Below are positions 42,798 through 52,905 of a stretch of DNA of 64,000 bases, one piece after another. Numbering within the stretch: position 1 is the stretch's first letter; every line of letters starts with the position of its first letter. A program made the position numbers and the translations under genes. The stretch is taken from assembly GCA_964442745.1 (NCBI GenBank), contig CAYUAI010000007.1, forward strand, positions 1 to 64,000, read 5' to 3'. Source of the stretch: CAYUAI01 sp964442745 (GTDB lineage Bacteria; Pseudomonadota; Gammaproteobacteria; S012-40). A model generated the notes under the pieces. It made no database searches. It had not been told where the DNA came from and saw nothing but the letters and a program-made list of their open reading frames with translations.

Positions 42798-43709
42798 CTA
42801 TACAGCCAGGGTAGGTTGCATGTAAGAAATTGGCGCTTGTTGGCTTTCATTAAACGTCACTAAATCCCAAGCGCTCTGATCGGCCAGCAACGCACATAAC
42901 AGCTTATTGTTCAGTTCGTGACCAGATTTATGCCCGTTAAATGCACCAATCAAACTATACCCCAGTAAGTAAAGATCACCGATCGCATCAAGTATCTTGT
43001 GCTTCACAAATTCATTTTCGTATCTTAAACCATCATCGTTTAACACTCGGAAATCATCCACAATAATCGCATTATCTAAACTTCCACCTAACGCAAGGTT
43101 GTTACTGCGAAGCATCTCGACTTCACGCATAAAACCAAATGTCCGGGCGCGGCTAATCTCCTTAACGAACGAGGTTGTTGAAAAATCAACAATCGCTTGT
43201 AAACACTTATCCTCAAAGGCGGGATGATCAAAGTCAATGCTAAATGCGACTTTAAAGCCCTCAAATGGCTCAAATTTTGCCCACTTGTCCCCATCACCTA
43301 CACAAATCGTTTTTTTAATGCGAATGTAGCGTTTCGCTGCCCGCTGCTCTTCAATGCCCGCCGACTGGATCAAAAACACAAACGGACCCGCACTGCCATC
43401 CATAATCGGCACCTCGGATGCACTCAAATCAACGTAAGCGTTATCAATGCCTAAACCGGCAAATGCAGATAATAGGTGCTCAACAGTTGACACACGGACA
43501 TCACCTTTCACCAAGGTGGTAGATAGCCGGGTATCACCAACGTTCTCTGGCCGAGCAACAATTTCCACAGGCTCATCAAAATCAATACGGCGAAATACAA
43601 TACCCGAATTCACCGCCGCCGGCCGCAACGTGACATAAATTTTCTGCCCGGTATGTAATCCCACACCTGTTGCGCGGATTGAGTTTTTAAGTGTTCGTTG
43701 TTTAACCAT
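42798..43709 (-). CDS. lpxC: UDP-3-O-acyl-N-acetylglucosamine deacetylase LpxC
   Basis: 303 residues. Zinc enzyme for the committed step of lipid A synthesis. Begins MVKQRTLKNSIRATGVGLHTG; zinc histidines lie in VEHLLSAFAG and HKILDAIGD with the third ligand Asp in the same motif. It follows ftsZ at the end of the dcw cluster, with a 150-base spacer that probably holds its own promoter. Levels are usually set by FtsH proteolysis; a C-terminal tail (YMQPTLAV) is hydrophobic-ended as expected for that. Confidence 0.97.
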   Translation of the reverse strand: MVKQRTLKNSIRATGVGLHTGQKIYVTLRPAAVNSGIVFRRIDFDEPVEIVARPENVGDTRLSTTLVKGDVRVSTVEHLLSAFAGLGIDNAYVDLSASEVPIMDGSAGPFVFLIQSAGIEEQRAAKRYIRIKKTICVGDGDKWAKFEPFEGFKVAFSIDFDHPAFEDKCLQAIVDFSTTSFVKEISRARTFGFMREVEMLRSNNLALGGSLDNAIIVDDFRVLNDDGLRYENEFVKHKILDAIGDLYLLGYSLIGAFNGHKSGHELNNKLLCALLADQSAWDLVTFNESQQAPISYMQPTLAV

Positions 43710-43859
43710 AGACGCTACCTACTCCAAAATTGCTGGGCGGTCAAATATTGGCACGAATCTTACCACAAACATGCCACGTCTTCCTAGTGTAAGCCCTTAC
43801 TTTCAACAACTAGCTTACAACCTATAAAACATTCGATATTTAACAAATGCTGACTAATT

Positions 43860-45017
43860 TTAATCGGCTTGTCGACGCAAAAATGCCGGAATATCCAAGT
43901 AATCCATATCAGTATTTGCCGATGACTGTCCAGCATAACGCTCACCACTCGCGGCTTGCCCGGCCCCACGAACCGCTGGCTTTTTCTCAAAAGCAGGAAA
44001 TTCTTTTTCACTTGCCGCGCCTGGATCAACCAACGTCACGGTTTTTGACGACGGCACTTCGATTTCACCAATCCCCGTCGCCACCACGGTCACTCGCAAA
44101 TCATCACTCATTTCAGGATCAATGACGGTTCCCACCACCACCGTCGCATTTTCGGAGGCAAACTCTTTGACCGTATTACCCACTTCTTCAAACTCACCAA
44201 TCGACATATCCAAACCGGCCGTCACATTCACCAAAATACCCTTAGCCCCGGACAGATTAACATCTTCGAGCAAGGGACTGGCGATCGCCATCTCCGCCGC
44301 CTCACGAGCACGATCTTCACCCCGAGCCGAACCTGACCCCATCATTGCCATGCCCATTTCAGACATCACCGTCCGAACATCGGCAAAGTCAACATTAATG
44401 AGGCCGGGGCGTGTGATTAATTCCGCAATCCCTTGCACAGCGTTAAATAACACATTGTTAGCCGCCTTAAAAGCATCCAACAAACTAATATGTTTGCCGA
44501 GCACCGATAATAATTTCTCGTTGGGAATCGTAATCAATGAATCCACATATTGAGCAAGATCTTTAATTCCTTCATCGGCAATCTGCATACGCTTGCGCCC
44601 CTCAAAAGGAAAAGGCTTGGTCACCACAGCAACCGTCAATATACCTAACTCCTTAGCCACTTGCGCCACAATAGGCGCGCCACCGGTACCGGTGCCGCCC
44701 CCCATACCGGCGGTAATAAAAATCATATCCGCCCCATCTAACACTTCGTTAATACGATCCCGGTCTTCCAGTGCGGCTTCGCGACCCACGTCAGGATTCG
44801 CACCGGCACCCAGGCCACGTGTCACACTATTACCCAATTGCAATACCGTTTTAGCCGTAGTATTTTTCAGCGCCTGAGCATCGGTATTCGCGCAAATAAA
44901 ATCAACCCCCTCGATACTTGCGCTTACCATATGCTCAACGGCATTACCGCCGCCACCGCCGACACCAATCACCTTTATCACTGCATTTTGTGAATACGCA
45001 TCCATTATTTCAAACAT
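43860..45017 (-). CDS. ftsZ: Cell division protein FtsZ
   Basis: 385 residues from ATG 45017, supported by GGAGCAGG directly upstream. Tubulin-like GTPase that forms the Z ring. The GTP signature GGGTGTGGAP, the T7-loop NVDFADVRTVM and the C-terminal peptide DYLDIPAFLRRQAD that binds FtsA and ZipA are present. SlmA (35681-36307) should act on it. It follows ftsA with a 111-base spacer. Confidence 0.98.
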   Translation of the reverse strand: MFEIMDAYSQNAVIKVIGVGGGGGNAVEHMVSASIEGVDFICANTDAQALKNTTAKTVLQLGNSVTRGLGAGANPDVGREAALEDRDRINEVLDGADMIFITAGMGGGTGTGGAPIVAQVAKELGILTVAVVTKPFPFEGRKRMQIADEGIKDLAQYVDSLITIPNEKLLSVLGKHISLLDAFKAANNVLFNAVQGIAELITRPGLINVDFADVRTVMSEMGMAMMGSGSARGEDRAREAAEMAIASPLLEDVNLSGAKGILVNVTAGLDMSIGEFEEVGNTVKEFASENATVVVGTVIDPEMSDDLRVTVVATGIGEIEVPSSKTVTLVDPGAASEKEFPAFEKKPAVRGAGQAASGERYAGQSSANTDMDYLDIPAFLRRQAD

Positions 45018-45128
45018 TGCCCTGCTCCTCATGCTATTTAAAGTTCTATTTGAACCTTGTATCACCCAAATCAACCGAGCGTCATTCCAAAGCGGCTTTA
45101 TTATAACAACCACTTTTTCACATTAATT

Positions 45129-46367
45129 TTAAAAGTTGCCTTGAAACCATGTTCTCATTCGCATCCATACATTTTTAGAGCTATCATTTAATCGCACCGC
45201 CTCATGCATCCTATTTCCCTCATGCGCCTGCCCATAGAGCAACAAACCTACCCCTGTGGCATAAATGGGATTACGAATCACATCCACTAAACCATTGACA
45301 AACTGAGGAATACCAATACGCACCGGCATATGAAAAACTTCTTCAGCTAACTCACCAGCCCCTTGCATTTTAGAACTACCGCCAGTGAGCACAATACCAG
45401 CCGCGACCATATCTTCGAACCCACTGCGACTGAGTTCTGCTTGCACTAAAGTAAACAGCTCTTCATAGCGAGGTTCCACCACTTCAGCTAATGTTTGCCG
45501 AGCCAGTCGCCTTGATGGCCGATCCCCCACACTCGGCACCTCAATCATTTCTTCAGGGCTTGCCATTTGGGTTAACGCACAGGCATATTTTATTTTTATT
45601 TCTTCAGCCCGTTGCGTTGGCGTTCTCAATGCCACCGCAATATCACTTGTCACTTGATCGCCCGCAATAGGGATGACGGCCGTGTGACGAATCGCACCCT
45701 CGGTAAACACGGCAATATCGGTGGTACCACCACCAATATCAACTAAACAGACGCCCAATTCTTTTTCGTCATCGGTCAACACCGCATAACTTGACGCCAA
45801 TTGCTCTAAAATGATGTCATCGACGGCTAAACCACAGCGATTCACACATTTCACAATATTTTGTGCTGCACTGACGGCTCCCGTCACCATGTGTACTTTC
45901 GCCTCTAAACGAACCCCTGACATGCCGACGGGCTCACGTACGCCATCTTGTGTGTCAATAATAAATTCTTGCGGTAAAATGTGGAGTATCCTTTGATCGG
46001 CCGGAATGGCTACCGCCTTGGCCGCATCAATCACCCGATCCACATCACTGGCCAATACTTCTTTATCGCGTATCGCCACAATACCATGTGAATTCAAACT
46101 GCGAATATGGCTACCAGCAATCCCAGTGTAAACCGAATGAATTTCACAACCCGCCATTAATTCCGCTTCTTCCACCGCACGTTGAATTGATTGCACAGTG
46201 GACTCGATGTTCACCACAACGCCTTTTTTCAATCCTCGAGATGGGTGAGCGCCTAATCCAATAATGTCAATCTCACCTTCTTCGCTTATTTCGCAAACAA
46301 TGGCAACCACCTTTGATGTACCAATATCAAGTCCAACAATTAATTTCTTTTCATGTTTTTTTACCAT
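45129..46367 (-). CDS. ftsA: Cell division protein FtsA
   Basis: Actin-like membrane tether of the Z ring, 412 residues. Start set at ATG 46367 (MVKKHEKKLIVGLDIG aligns with E. coli); a GTG at 46376 overlaps the ftsQ stop as GTGA and is an alternative. ATP-binding motifs VGLDIGTSK and VDIGGGTTDIAVF are present and the C-terminal amphipathic membrane-targeting helix is seen as VWMRMRTWFQGNF. Confidence 0.97.
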   Translation of the reverse strand: MVKKHEKKLIVGLDIGTSKVVAIVCEISEEGEIDIIGLGAHPSRGLKKGVVVNIESTVQSIQRAVEEAELMAGCEIHSVYTGIAGSHIRSLNSHGIVAIRDKEVLASDVDRVIDAAKAVAIPADQRILHILPQEFIIDTQDGVREPVGMSGVRLEAKVHMVTGAVSAAQNIVKCVNRCGLAVDDIILEQLASSYAVLTDDEKELGVCLVDIGGGTTDIAVFTEGAIRHTAVIPIAGDQVTSDIAVALRTPTQRAEEIKIKYACALTQMASPEEMIEVPSVGDRPSRRLARQTLAEVVEPRYEELFTLVQAELSRSGFEDMVAAGIVLTGGSSKMQGAGELAEEVFHMPVRIGIPQFVNGLVDVIRNPIYATGVGLLLYGQAHEGNRMHEAVRLNDSSKNVWMRMRTWFQGNF

Positions 46368-46372
46368 GTTTA

Positions 46373-47266
46373 TCACACCATCGCTATATTTGTTATCTCT
46401 GCTGAGGGTGATTTTTCAAACGAAAAAGCACATGGCTTATACCTAGTCGCCACGCAATGAACAGACGCGTTACTCGCCTCCGACAATACCGTATTTAACG
46501 GTTGATATTGACTCACTGTATTCTCCCAGCGCAGCGCAAAACCATTGGTATAACGAAGATCGACACGTTCAATCAGTTGGCTCCTCATGGCAGGCTCATA
46601 TTCGTAGACACGCAAAAATCGCGACAAGCGTTGTAACACATTATCACGACCTAATATCACGTCGATACCATTATCTAGGGTCATAGACCAAGCTTGCCGT
46701 GCATCGATCTGTAAACGATTAATGAGCAACCCAGCGGATAATAAAATCTCCGAAAAATCCAGATATTGCTCAACCAGCAGGTGAGAAGTCCCCGGCGGAC
46801 CATTTAACATCGGCAAACCCATAACCGCTTGGTGACTCTCCACCAAAAATACCTCCCCCCTCTGATTAACAAGTGCCTTATCCCTCCACATAGCCACAGG
46901 TATTTGCTCTACCACATAAACTTGTAATGCATTTGGCCAGAGGCGATCGACTCTCACCACCGCCACCCAAGCAAGTTGCTGAATCACCTGATGAATGGCC
47001 TCCACATTGACCGCAAAAAAATTACCATCAATATGCTGGATAATCGTCTTTTTTAAAACACCCGTATCCAAATATTTAAACTCACCCACCAAGCGTATTT
47101 CTTCAATAGGCAATATACTCGACGTCATTAAATAGTTCTTCAACTGCCAAGCACCCATGATCAACAAACTCATCAGTGCCAATAAGGCCATTGAACGAGC
47201 CACCAAATTTGGGCCAGCAACCTCGGGTTGCTCGCTGTTTTTTTTCACTGAACTTGCTTGAATCAT
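46373..47266 (-). CDS. ftsQ: Cell division protein FtsQ
   Basis: 297 residues. Bitopic divisome protein with one transmembrane helix (about 28-46), a POTRA domain starting IEEIRLVGEFKYLD and a beta domain with GLPMLNGPPGT and VDLRYTNGFALRW. The last 40 residues, after the usual end of the family, form a Ser/Ala-rich tail of unknown purpose. It binds FtsL and FtsB in E. coli. Confidence 0.93.
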   Translation of the reverse strand: MIQASSVKKNSEQPEVAGPNLVARSMALLALMSLLIMGAWQLKNYLMTSSILPIEEIRLVGEFKYLDTGVLKKTIIQHIDGNFFAVNVEAIHQVIQQLAWVAVVRVDRLWPNALQVYVVEQIPVAMWRDKALVNQRGEVFLVESHQAVMGLPMLNGPPGTSHLLVEQYLDFSEILLSAGLLINRLQIDARQAWSMTLDNGIDVILGRDNVLQRLSRFLRVYEYEPAMRSQLIERVDLRYTNGFALRWENTVSQYQPLNTVLSEASNASVHCVATRYKPCAFSFEKSPSAEITNIAMV

Positions 47267-47282
47267 ACGTTATTTTAAATAA

Positions 47283-48203
47283 TCAACTTTCTTTAGTATG
47301 CATACTTAAATCAAGTATCGCTAATACCAATTCATCAAAATTCATACCCACCGCTTTCGCTGCCATAGGCACCAAACTATGATCTGTCATGCCCGGCAAT
47401 GTGTTCAATTCGATTAACCAAGGCCGGCCATTTTCATCCACCATCATATCCACACGCCCCCAATCACGTGCACCAATCGCCTCAAACGCTTGCAGTGCCA
47501 ATGTTTGAAAATAACGCTCCGTTTCATTATTTAAACCGCAAGGGCAAAAATACTCGGTGCTATCGTCTGAATACTTTGCGGCATAATCATAGAATTTCCG
47601 TGGCGTTTCCAATCGAATCAATGGCAACGCCGTTTTCCCTAAGATAGCGATAGTATACTCTTTTCCTCGCACCCATTGTTCCATCATAACTTGTTTATCA
47701 AGCTGTTTCGCAGAAAGATAAGCTTTTTCCAGTTCTGTTTCGTTAGCCACCTTGCTGATGCCGATACTCGAACCCTCATTAACCGGTTTCACCGCACAAG
47801 GAAAATCAATCTCCGTGGAAACTAACGAAAAGTTAGTCTCATCATCAAGCATCACATACCGAGGTGTCGGCAACCCCTTAGCTAACCAGACTTCCTTGGT
47901 GCGCTGTTTATCCATCGCTAACGCCGAGGCTAAAACACCACTGCCGGTATAAGGCAAGCCCATTAACTCAAGCGCTCCCTGAATAATGCCATCTTCACCA
48001 ACCCGGCCATGTAACATATTAAACACTCGATCAATTTTTGCATGCTGCAAACTTGCGATAATATTTTTACTAACATCAATGGCTATCGCATCAATGTGCA
48101 ACCGCTGCATGGCTGCCAGCACTTCAGCACCACTTTTTAATGAGATTTCCCGCTCGTTAGACCAGCCCCCCATCAACACGGCAACGCAACCGTATTTCTC
48201 CAT
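47283..48203 (-). CDS. ddl: D-alanine-D-alanine ligase
   Basis: 306 residues from ATG 48203 (MEKYGCVAVLMGGWSNEREIS). A GTG at 48227, overlapping the murB stop as GTGA, is another candidate. ATP-grasp enzyme making the D-Ala-D-Ala dipeptide. Shows NEGSSIGISK, MMEQWVRGKEYT and ELNTLPGMTDHSL. Sits between murB and ftsQ, the DdlB position. Confidence 0.95.
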   Translation of the reverse strand: MEKYGCVAVLMGGWSNEREISLKSGAEVLAAMQRLHIDAIAIDVSKNIIASLQHAKIDRVFNMLHGRVGEDGIIQGALELMGLPYTGSGVLASALAMDKQRTKEVWLAKGLPTPRYVMLDDETNFSLVSTEIDFPCAVKPVNEGSSIGISKVANETELEKAYLSAKQLDKQVMMEQWVRGKEYTIAILGKTALPLIRLETPRKFYDYAAKYSDDSTEYFCPCGLNNETERYFQTLALQAFEAIGARDWGRVDMMVDENGRPWLIELNTLPGMTDHSLVPMAAKAVGMNFDELVLAILDLSMHTKES

Positions 48204-48223
48204 CGCTATATTGTCTGCCTCAC

Positions 48224-49165
48224 TCACGCAAGCCACTTGTTGGCTTCGCCAATCCGATGCACTTCGGTGTGCAATTGCACACCCTGCTGTTGTTTCACGG
48301 TGATTTTAATTTTATCAATTAACTGCTCGATGTCATCCGCACTCGCGTGTCCGGTGTTAATGATAAAGTTGGCATGCTTTTCAGAAACACAGGCGCCACC
48401 AACAGTCAGTCCTTTTAAGCCGCTTGCCTCGATTAAACGAGCAGCAAAATCCTTCTCAGGGTTGCGAAATACCGAACCACAGCTCGCCAACTGGGTGGGC
48501 TGACGGGTATTACGCACGGCTAAATAACGCTTGATTGTTGCTAACGAACTCGCCGCATCGCCGGGTGACAATTGCCACTGGGCGGCAACAAACCATTCTT
48601 CAGCAGGCATGGTTACCTGCCGATAGCTGATTTGAAAATCGCTTGGCAAACGGTAATGAATCTGGCCATACCGATCAATGGTTTCCACCGATGTTACCCG
48701 ATCCCAGGTCTCGCCAGCAAAAGCCCCCGCATTCATCGCTAACGCGCCCCCCATGGTCCCCGGAATACCCGCCAAAAACTCAACGCCAGTTAGATGCTTT
48801 CTCGCACTAAAGCGGGCCACTTTGGCACAGAACACACCGCTCTCAACCCGTAACTCCGTGTCATTGACTAAATCTATTTCGCTGAGCAAACCGGCAGTCA
48901 ATATCACCGTTCCCCGTATGCCACCATCTCGAACTAATAAATTACTTCCCAAACCCAGCCAAAATAACGGTTCAGTGGATGGTAACACCGCTAGAAATTC
49001 CACCAAATCTTCAAGATCCGCGGGTTTATATAAACAATCGGCCGGCCCACCCACTCGCCAACTAGTATGCTGGCTCATGGGTTCGTTAAATAACAGCATT
49101 CCACGCATCGAATTAACCACATTTTGGCAAGCTATCACCGCAGCTGAATCGTATTCACGATTCAT
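48224..49165 (-). CDS. murB: UDP-N-acetylenolpyruvoylglucosamine reductase
   Basis: 313 residues, FAD-dependent formation of UDP-MurNAc. N-terminal HTSWRVGGPAD and GLGSNLLVRDGG bind FAD; GIPGTMGGALAMNAGAFAG is the family signature and SCGSVFRNP carries the catalytic region, as in type II MurB. It overlaps murC by 4 bases. Confidence 0.96.
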   Translation of the reverse strand: MNREYDSAAVIACQNVVNSMRGMLLFNEPMSQHTSWRVGGPADCLYKPADLEDLVEFLAVLPSTEPLFWLGLGSNLLVRDGGIRGTVILTAGLLSEIDLVNDTELRVESGVFCAKVARFSARKHLTGVEFLAGIPGTMGGALAMNAGAFAGETWDRVTSVETIDRYGQIHYRLPSDFQISYRQVTMPAEEWFVAAQWQLSPGDAASSLATIKRYLAVRNTRQPTQLASCGSVFRNPEKDFAARLIEASGLKGLTVGGACVSEKHANFIINTGHASADDIEQLIDKIKITVKQQQGVQLHTEVHRIGEANKWLA

Positions 49166-50592
49166 GCGACATGGCCTCGCATCAGCTGCGCAGGTATTAA
49201 CCCAATATCACCCGCACCTAAGATTAATAACACATCCCCATCTCGCAACACATGATGCAGAAGCTCGGGTAACAAACTCAAATTTTCAACAAAAATCGGC
49301 TCATTTTGACCTCGCATACGAATCGATCGACATAAAGCACGCCCATCAGCTCCCTGAATGTGAGGCTCACCCGCCGCATAGACGTCCAACAATAACAACA
49401 CCTCTGTTTCCGATAAAACCCGTACAAAATCTTCAAACAAGTCTTGTGTACGAGTATACCGATGCGGCTGGAATACAACAACTAAACGCCGCGTCTGCCA
49501 TCCTTGTCTGATCGTATCAAGGGTCGCTTGAATTTCGCAAGGGTGGTGCCCATAATCATCCACCAACAGAACCGAACCTTTACCAATGGGCAATTCACCA
49601 TGCACTTCAAAGCGCCGCTTAATGCCTGAAAAATTCGCCAAACCCTGCAAAATAGCACAATCTGAGACACCAATTTCATAAGCGACCGCAATCGCCGCCA
49701 ATGCATTTAACACATTATGCTTACCCGGCATATTCAAGGAAACATCAAGCCATTGTGCTTGTTTAGGACTGCTCACTTTAAACCGAGTCACGGCGTATTG
49801 TTGCGTCAAATCTGTCGCACGAATATCCGCCTCTTCCGAAAAACCATACGTCAATACCGGTCGATTAATCTCCGGCAATAACGCACTAACTTGTTCATCA
49901 TCAATACAAACCACCGCCAGACCATAAAAAGGTAAATGGTGCAAAAACTTGGAAAATGCATCTGTTAACTGCTGAAAATCACCGCGATAAGTGGCCATGT
50001 GATCCGCATCAATATTAGTGACCACCGCCATCATCGGTTGTAAAAATAAAAACGACGCATCACTTTCATCCGCTTCAGCCACCAGAAAACGTCCGCCTCC
50101 TAACTTAGCATGGCTGCCCACACTATTGAGTAAACCACCAATCACGAAGGTAGGATCAAGACCCGCTTCGGCCAATAAACTTGCGATCAAACTGGTGGTG
50201 GTAGTTTTGCCATGCGTCCCGGCCACCGCAATGCCATAACGAAAGCGCATTAACTCAGCTAACATGGCGGCACGAGGCACGATGGGAATACGCCGTGCCC
50301 GTGCCTCGACCACTTCTGGATTATCCTCATGCACGGCACTGGATGTCACCACCGCCTCTGCACCGAAGATATTATTGGCATGATGCCCAACGTAGATGCG
50401 CGCACCTAATTGTTCCAACCGACTTACCACCACATTTTTTCGTAAATCTGAGCCCGTGATCTCAAAACCTAAATTTAATAATACTTCAGCAATGCCCCCC
50501 ATACCGGAACCACCGGCACCGACAAAATGAATGCGCTTGACTCGCCCTAAACCTTCCGAACGATGCATATCGGAATAAATACGATCAAACAT
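49162..50592 (-). CDS. murC: UDP-N-acetylmuramate-L-alanine ligase
   Basis: 476 residues from ATG 50592, overlapping the murG stop by 8 bases. First Mur ligase, adding L-Ala. N-terminal FVGAGGSGMGGIAEVL, ATP-binding GTHGKTTT, and VAEADESDASF. The gene order murG-murC-murB-ddl-ftsQ is standard. Confidence 0.97.
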   Translation of the reverse strand: MFDRIYSDMHRSEGLGRVKRIHFVGAGGSGMGGIAEVLLNLGFEITGSDLRKNVVVSRLEQLGARIYVGHHANNIFGAEAVVTSSAVHEDNPEVVEARARRIPIVPRAAMLAELMRFRYGIAVAGTHGKTTTTSLIASLLAEAGLDPTFVIGGLLNSVGSHAKLGGGRFLVAEADESDASFLFLQPMMAVVTNIDADHMATYRGDFQQLTDAFSKFLHHLPFYGLAVVCIDDEQVSALLPEINRPVLTYGFSEEADIRATDLTQQYAVTRFKVSSPKQAQWLDVSLNMPGKHNVLNALAAIAVAYEIGVSDCAILQGLANFSGIKRRFEVHGELPIGKGSVLLVDDYGHHPCEIQATLDTIRQGWQTRRLVVVFQPHRYTRTQDLFEDFVRVLSETEVLLLLDVYAAGEPHIQGADGRALCRSIRMRGQNEPIFVENLSLLPELLHHVLRDGDVLLILGAGDIGLIPAQLMRGHVA

Positions 50593-51661
50593 CGGCCACC
50601 TCAAGACAAAGGTCTGCCACCTGCATGGCGGCATGAGGTTGGGCTAAACGACGAGCGGCCATCGCCATCGATAGCAACCTTTCAGGCTGTTGATTCAACC
50701 GAGAAAGTTCATCCTTGATACGCTCCACCGACAAATCTTCTTGCGGTATTAAAATGGCGGCATCTTGCTCAGCTAATATTTGCGCATTATGGGTTTGATG
50801 ATCATCCACCGCCGATGGATAGGGAATCAAAATGGCGGCAATGCCCACCGCCGACAATTCTGATATGGTTAACGCACCCGAACGGCAAATCACCAAATCT
50901 GCCCACGCATAAGCCACCGCCATGTCGTCGATAAAAGATTCCACCCGAGCTTGTATACCGTGCGTTGCATAAGCAAACTGTGCCTCTTGATAATTGCGTC
51001 GTCCTGTTTGATGCCAAACATCGGGCCGCCTATCCGCCGACATTATCGCAATCGCCGCAGGCACCCGATCATTGAGTACTTTGGCCCCTAAACTCCCGCC
51101 AACCACTAACAATCGTAAACGCTCGAACGGCTTATCAAACCGCTGCGCGGGTTCGGCAATCGTTACCAAATCATCCCTAATGGGATTACCCACCTCAATC
51201 ACTTTCACTTTCCCAGCAAACGCGACCGGAAAACCCGTCATGACTCGGCTGGCAAACCGAGCTAATATTCGATTCGTCAAACCGGGAACCGCATTTTGTT
51301 CATGAATAAGCAACGGAATCCTTAACAGCCAGGCCGCGACACCGCCAGGCCCCGTCACAAAACCACCCATACCAAGTACCGCCACGGGTTTGCATCGCCA
51401 ATAAAGATGGCAAGCTTGTGCTAACGCATACAATAATCGAAAAGGGGCTTGCAACCAGCCCAACAAACCGTTACCTCTTAATCCCGATACACGAATCCAA
51501 TGAATCGCGATCCCTGCTTGCGGTACAATTTCCGCCTCCAAACCACGTCGGGTCCCGATCCATAAAATATTGATACCTCGCTTTTTCAGCTCATTGGCTA
51601 CCGCCAACGCCGGAAAAACATGACCGCCAGTGCCGCCTGCCATTATAACAACTGGATTCAT
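50585..51661 (-). CDS. murG: UDP-N-acetylglucosamine transferase MurG
   Basis: 358 residues. Adds GlcNAc to lipid I to make lipid II on the inner membrane face. Glycine-rich loops MAGGTGGHVFPALAVA and VVGGSLGAKVLND, and RSGALTISEL in the UDP-binding half. Starts within the ftsW stop (ATGA). Confidence 0.97.
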   Translation of the reverse strand: MNPVVIMAGGTGGHVFPALAVANELKKRGINILWIGTRRGLEAEIVPQAGIAIHWIRVSGLRGNGLLGWLQAPFRLLYALAQACHLYWRCKPVAVLGMGGFVTGPGGVAAWLLRIPLLIHEQNAVPGLTNRILARFASRVMTGFPVAFAGKVKVIEVGNPIRDDLVTIAEPAQRFDKPFERLRLLVVGGSLGAKVLNDRVPAAIAIMSADRRPDVWHQTGRRNYQEAQFAYATHGIQARVESFIDDMAVAYAWADLVICRSGALTISELSAVGIAAILIPYPSAVDDHQTHNAQILAEQDAAILIPQEDLSVERIKDELSRLNQQPERLLSMAMAARRLAQPHAAMQVADLCLEVADV

Positions 51662-52905
51662 TGATTTTGTCTTTTTACTTGCCGTTTAGTTGATTTCTTC
51701 GTCGCTAGCTTCGTTCCGACTTTTTCTACGGATAAATAACGAACTTCATAGTCAACGCGCAAGACTAATGCGATCGCCATACAAACCACAATCGCACTAC
51801 TACCACCATAGCTCATCAAGGGCAAAGTTAATCCTTTGGTCGGCAACGATCCCATATTGACGCCAATATTGACATACGCCTGAAACGCAATCCATAGCCC
51901 CACCCCATAGGCCAAAAATGCCCCAAAAAATTCCCCCGCCAGCTCCGCCAGTCTTCCGATATGAAAACATTTAATAATCACCAGCGTAAACAAGAAAATA
52001 ACCGTTAGCTCGCCGACGACACCCAACTCTTCTGCCAACACCGCAAAAACAAAATCAGTATGCGCTTCCGGCAAATAAAATAATTTTTGCACGCTTTCAC
52101 CTAAACCTACGCCAAACCACTCGCCTCGACCGAATGCAATCAGCGAGTTGCTCAACTGAAAACCCTTACCAAAGGGATCAACCCAGGGATTAAGGTAAGA
52201 GACAATGCGCTCCCATCGATAAGGGGAAAACCATGCGAGAGCGAATAAAGCCACCACACTTACCATCAAGACCAAAAAAAGTTGCCACCAGCGCACACCT
52301 GCAAACAATAACATACCAAATATCGTTACACTAAGGACTACCGTCGCGCCAAAGTCAGGTTCGCTTAATAACAAAGCAGCCACGATCCCTAAAATCGTCA
52401 ATGGCACAAAAAAACCCTGAAAGGTACGGCGCACTCGCTGTATATGGCGCGTTAAATAACTTGCCATATACACAATCAACATTAACTTAACAAGTTCAGA
52501 GACCTGTAAATTGAAAATGCCAAAATTTATCCAACGATAACTTCCGTTAACTTTACTTCCAAAAAATGGCTCCAACACCAAAACCAATAAAACAAGGCTC
52601 AATAATAAAAAAATCGGTCCCAGTATCTGCCAAATAAACAGCGGGATACGCCATATAATAAAAGCAAGCACAATACCCAAGACCAGATAAATCGCTTGAC
52701 GTTTTAAATAATAAAACGGCTGATTAAAATGTTCATACGCCATCGTAATGGAAGCCGATGTCATAATAATCAGTCCTAACGCAGCAATCATGACCGTAAT
52801 AATGACTAACCAATAGTCAAACTTTAACCCATTATCACGATCCAGCTCTGCTTTAACAGTCGGCTGACTTGAATCAATAAAACCGAACAACGATTTAACT
52901 TGCAT
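51658..52905 (-). CDS. ftsW: Septal peptidoglycan glycosyltransferase FtsW
   Basis: 415 residues, SEDS family polymerase with about ten transmembrane helices. Characteristic LSEPDFGATVVL (catalytic Asp), PEAHTDFVFAVLAEELG and GLTLPLMSYGGSS. A long cytoplasmic N-terminus and a basic C-terminus (TKKSTKRQVKRQNQ) flank the core. Partner of FtsI. Confidence 0.97.
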   Translation of the reverse strand: MQVKSLFGFIDSSQPTVKAELDRDNGLKFDYWLVIITVMIAALGLIIMTSASITMAYEHFNQPFYYLKRQAIYLVLGIVLAFIIWRIPLFIWQILGPIFLLLSLVLLVLVLEPFFGSKVNGSYRWINFGIFNLQVSELVKLMLIVYMASYLTRHIQRVRRTFQGFFVPLTILGIVAALLLSEPDFGATVVLSVTIFGMLLFAGVRWWQLFLVLMVSVVALFALAWFSPYRWERIVSYLNPWVDPFGKGFQLSNSLIAFGRGEWFGVGLGESVQKLFYLPEAHTDFVFAVLAEELGVVGELTVIFLFTLVIIKCFHIGRLAELAGEFFGAFLAYGVGLWIAFQAYVNIGVNMGSLPTKGLTLPLMSYGGSSAIVVCMAIALVLRVDYEVRYLSVEKVGTKLATKKSTKRQVKRQNQ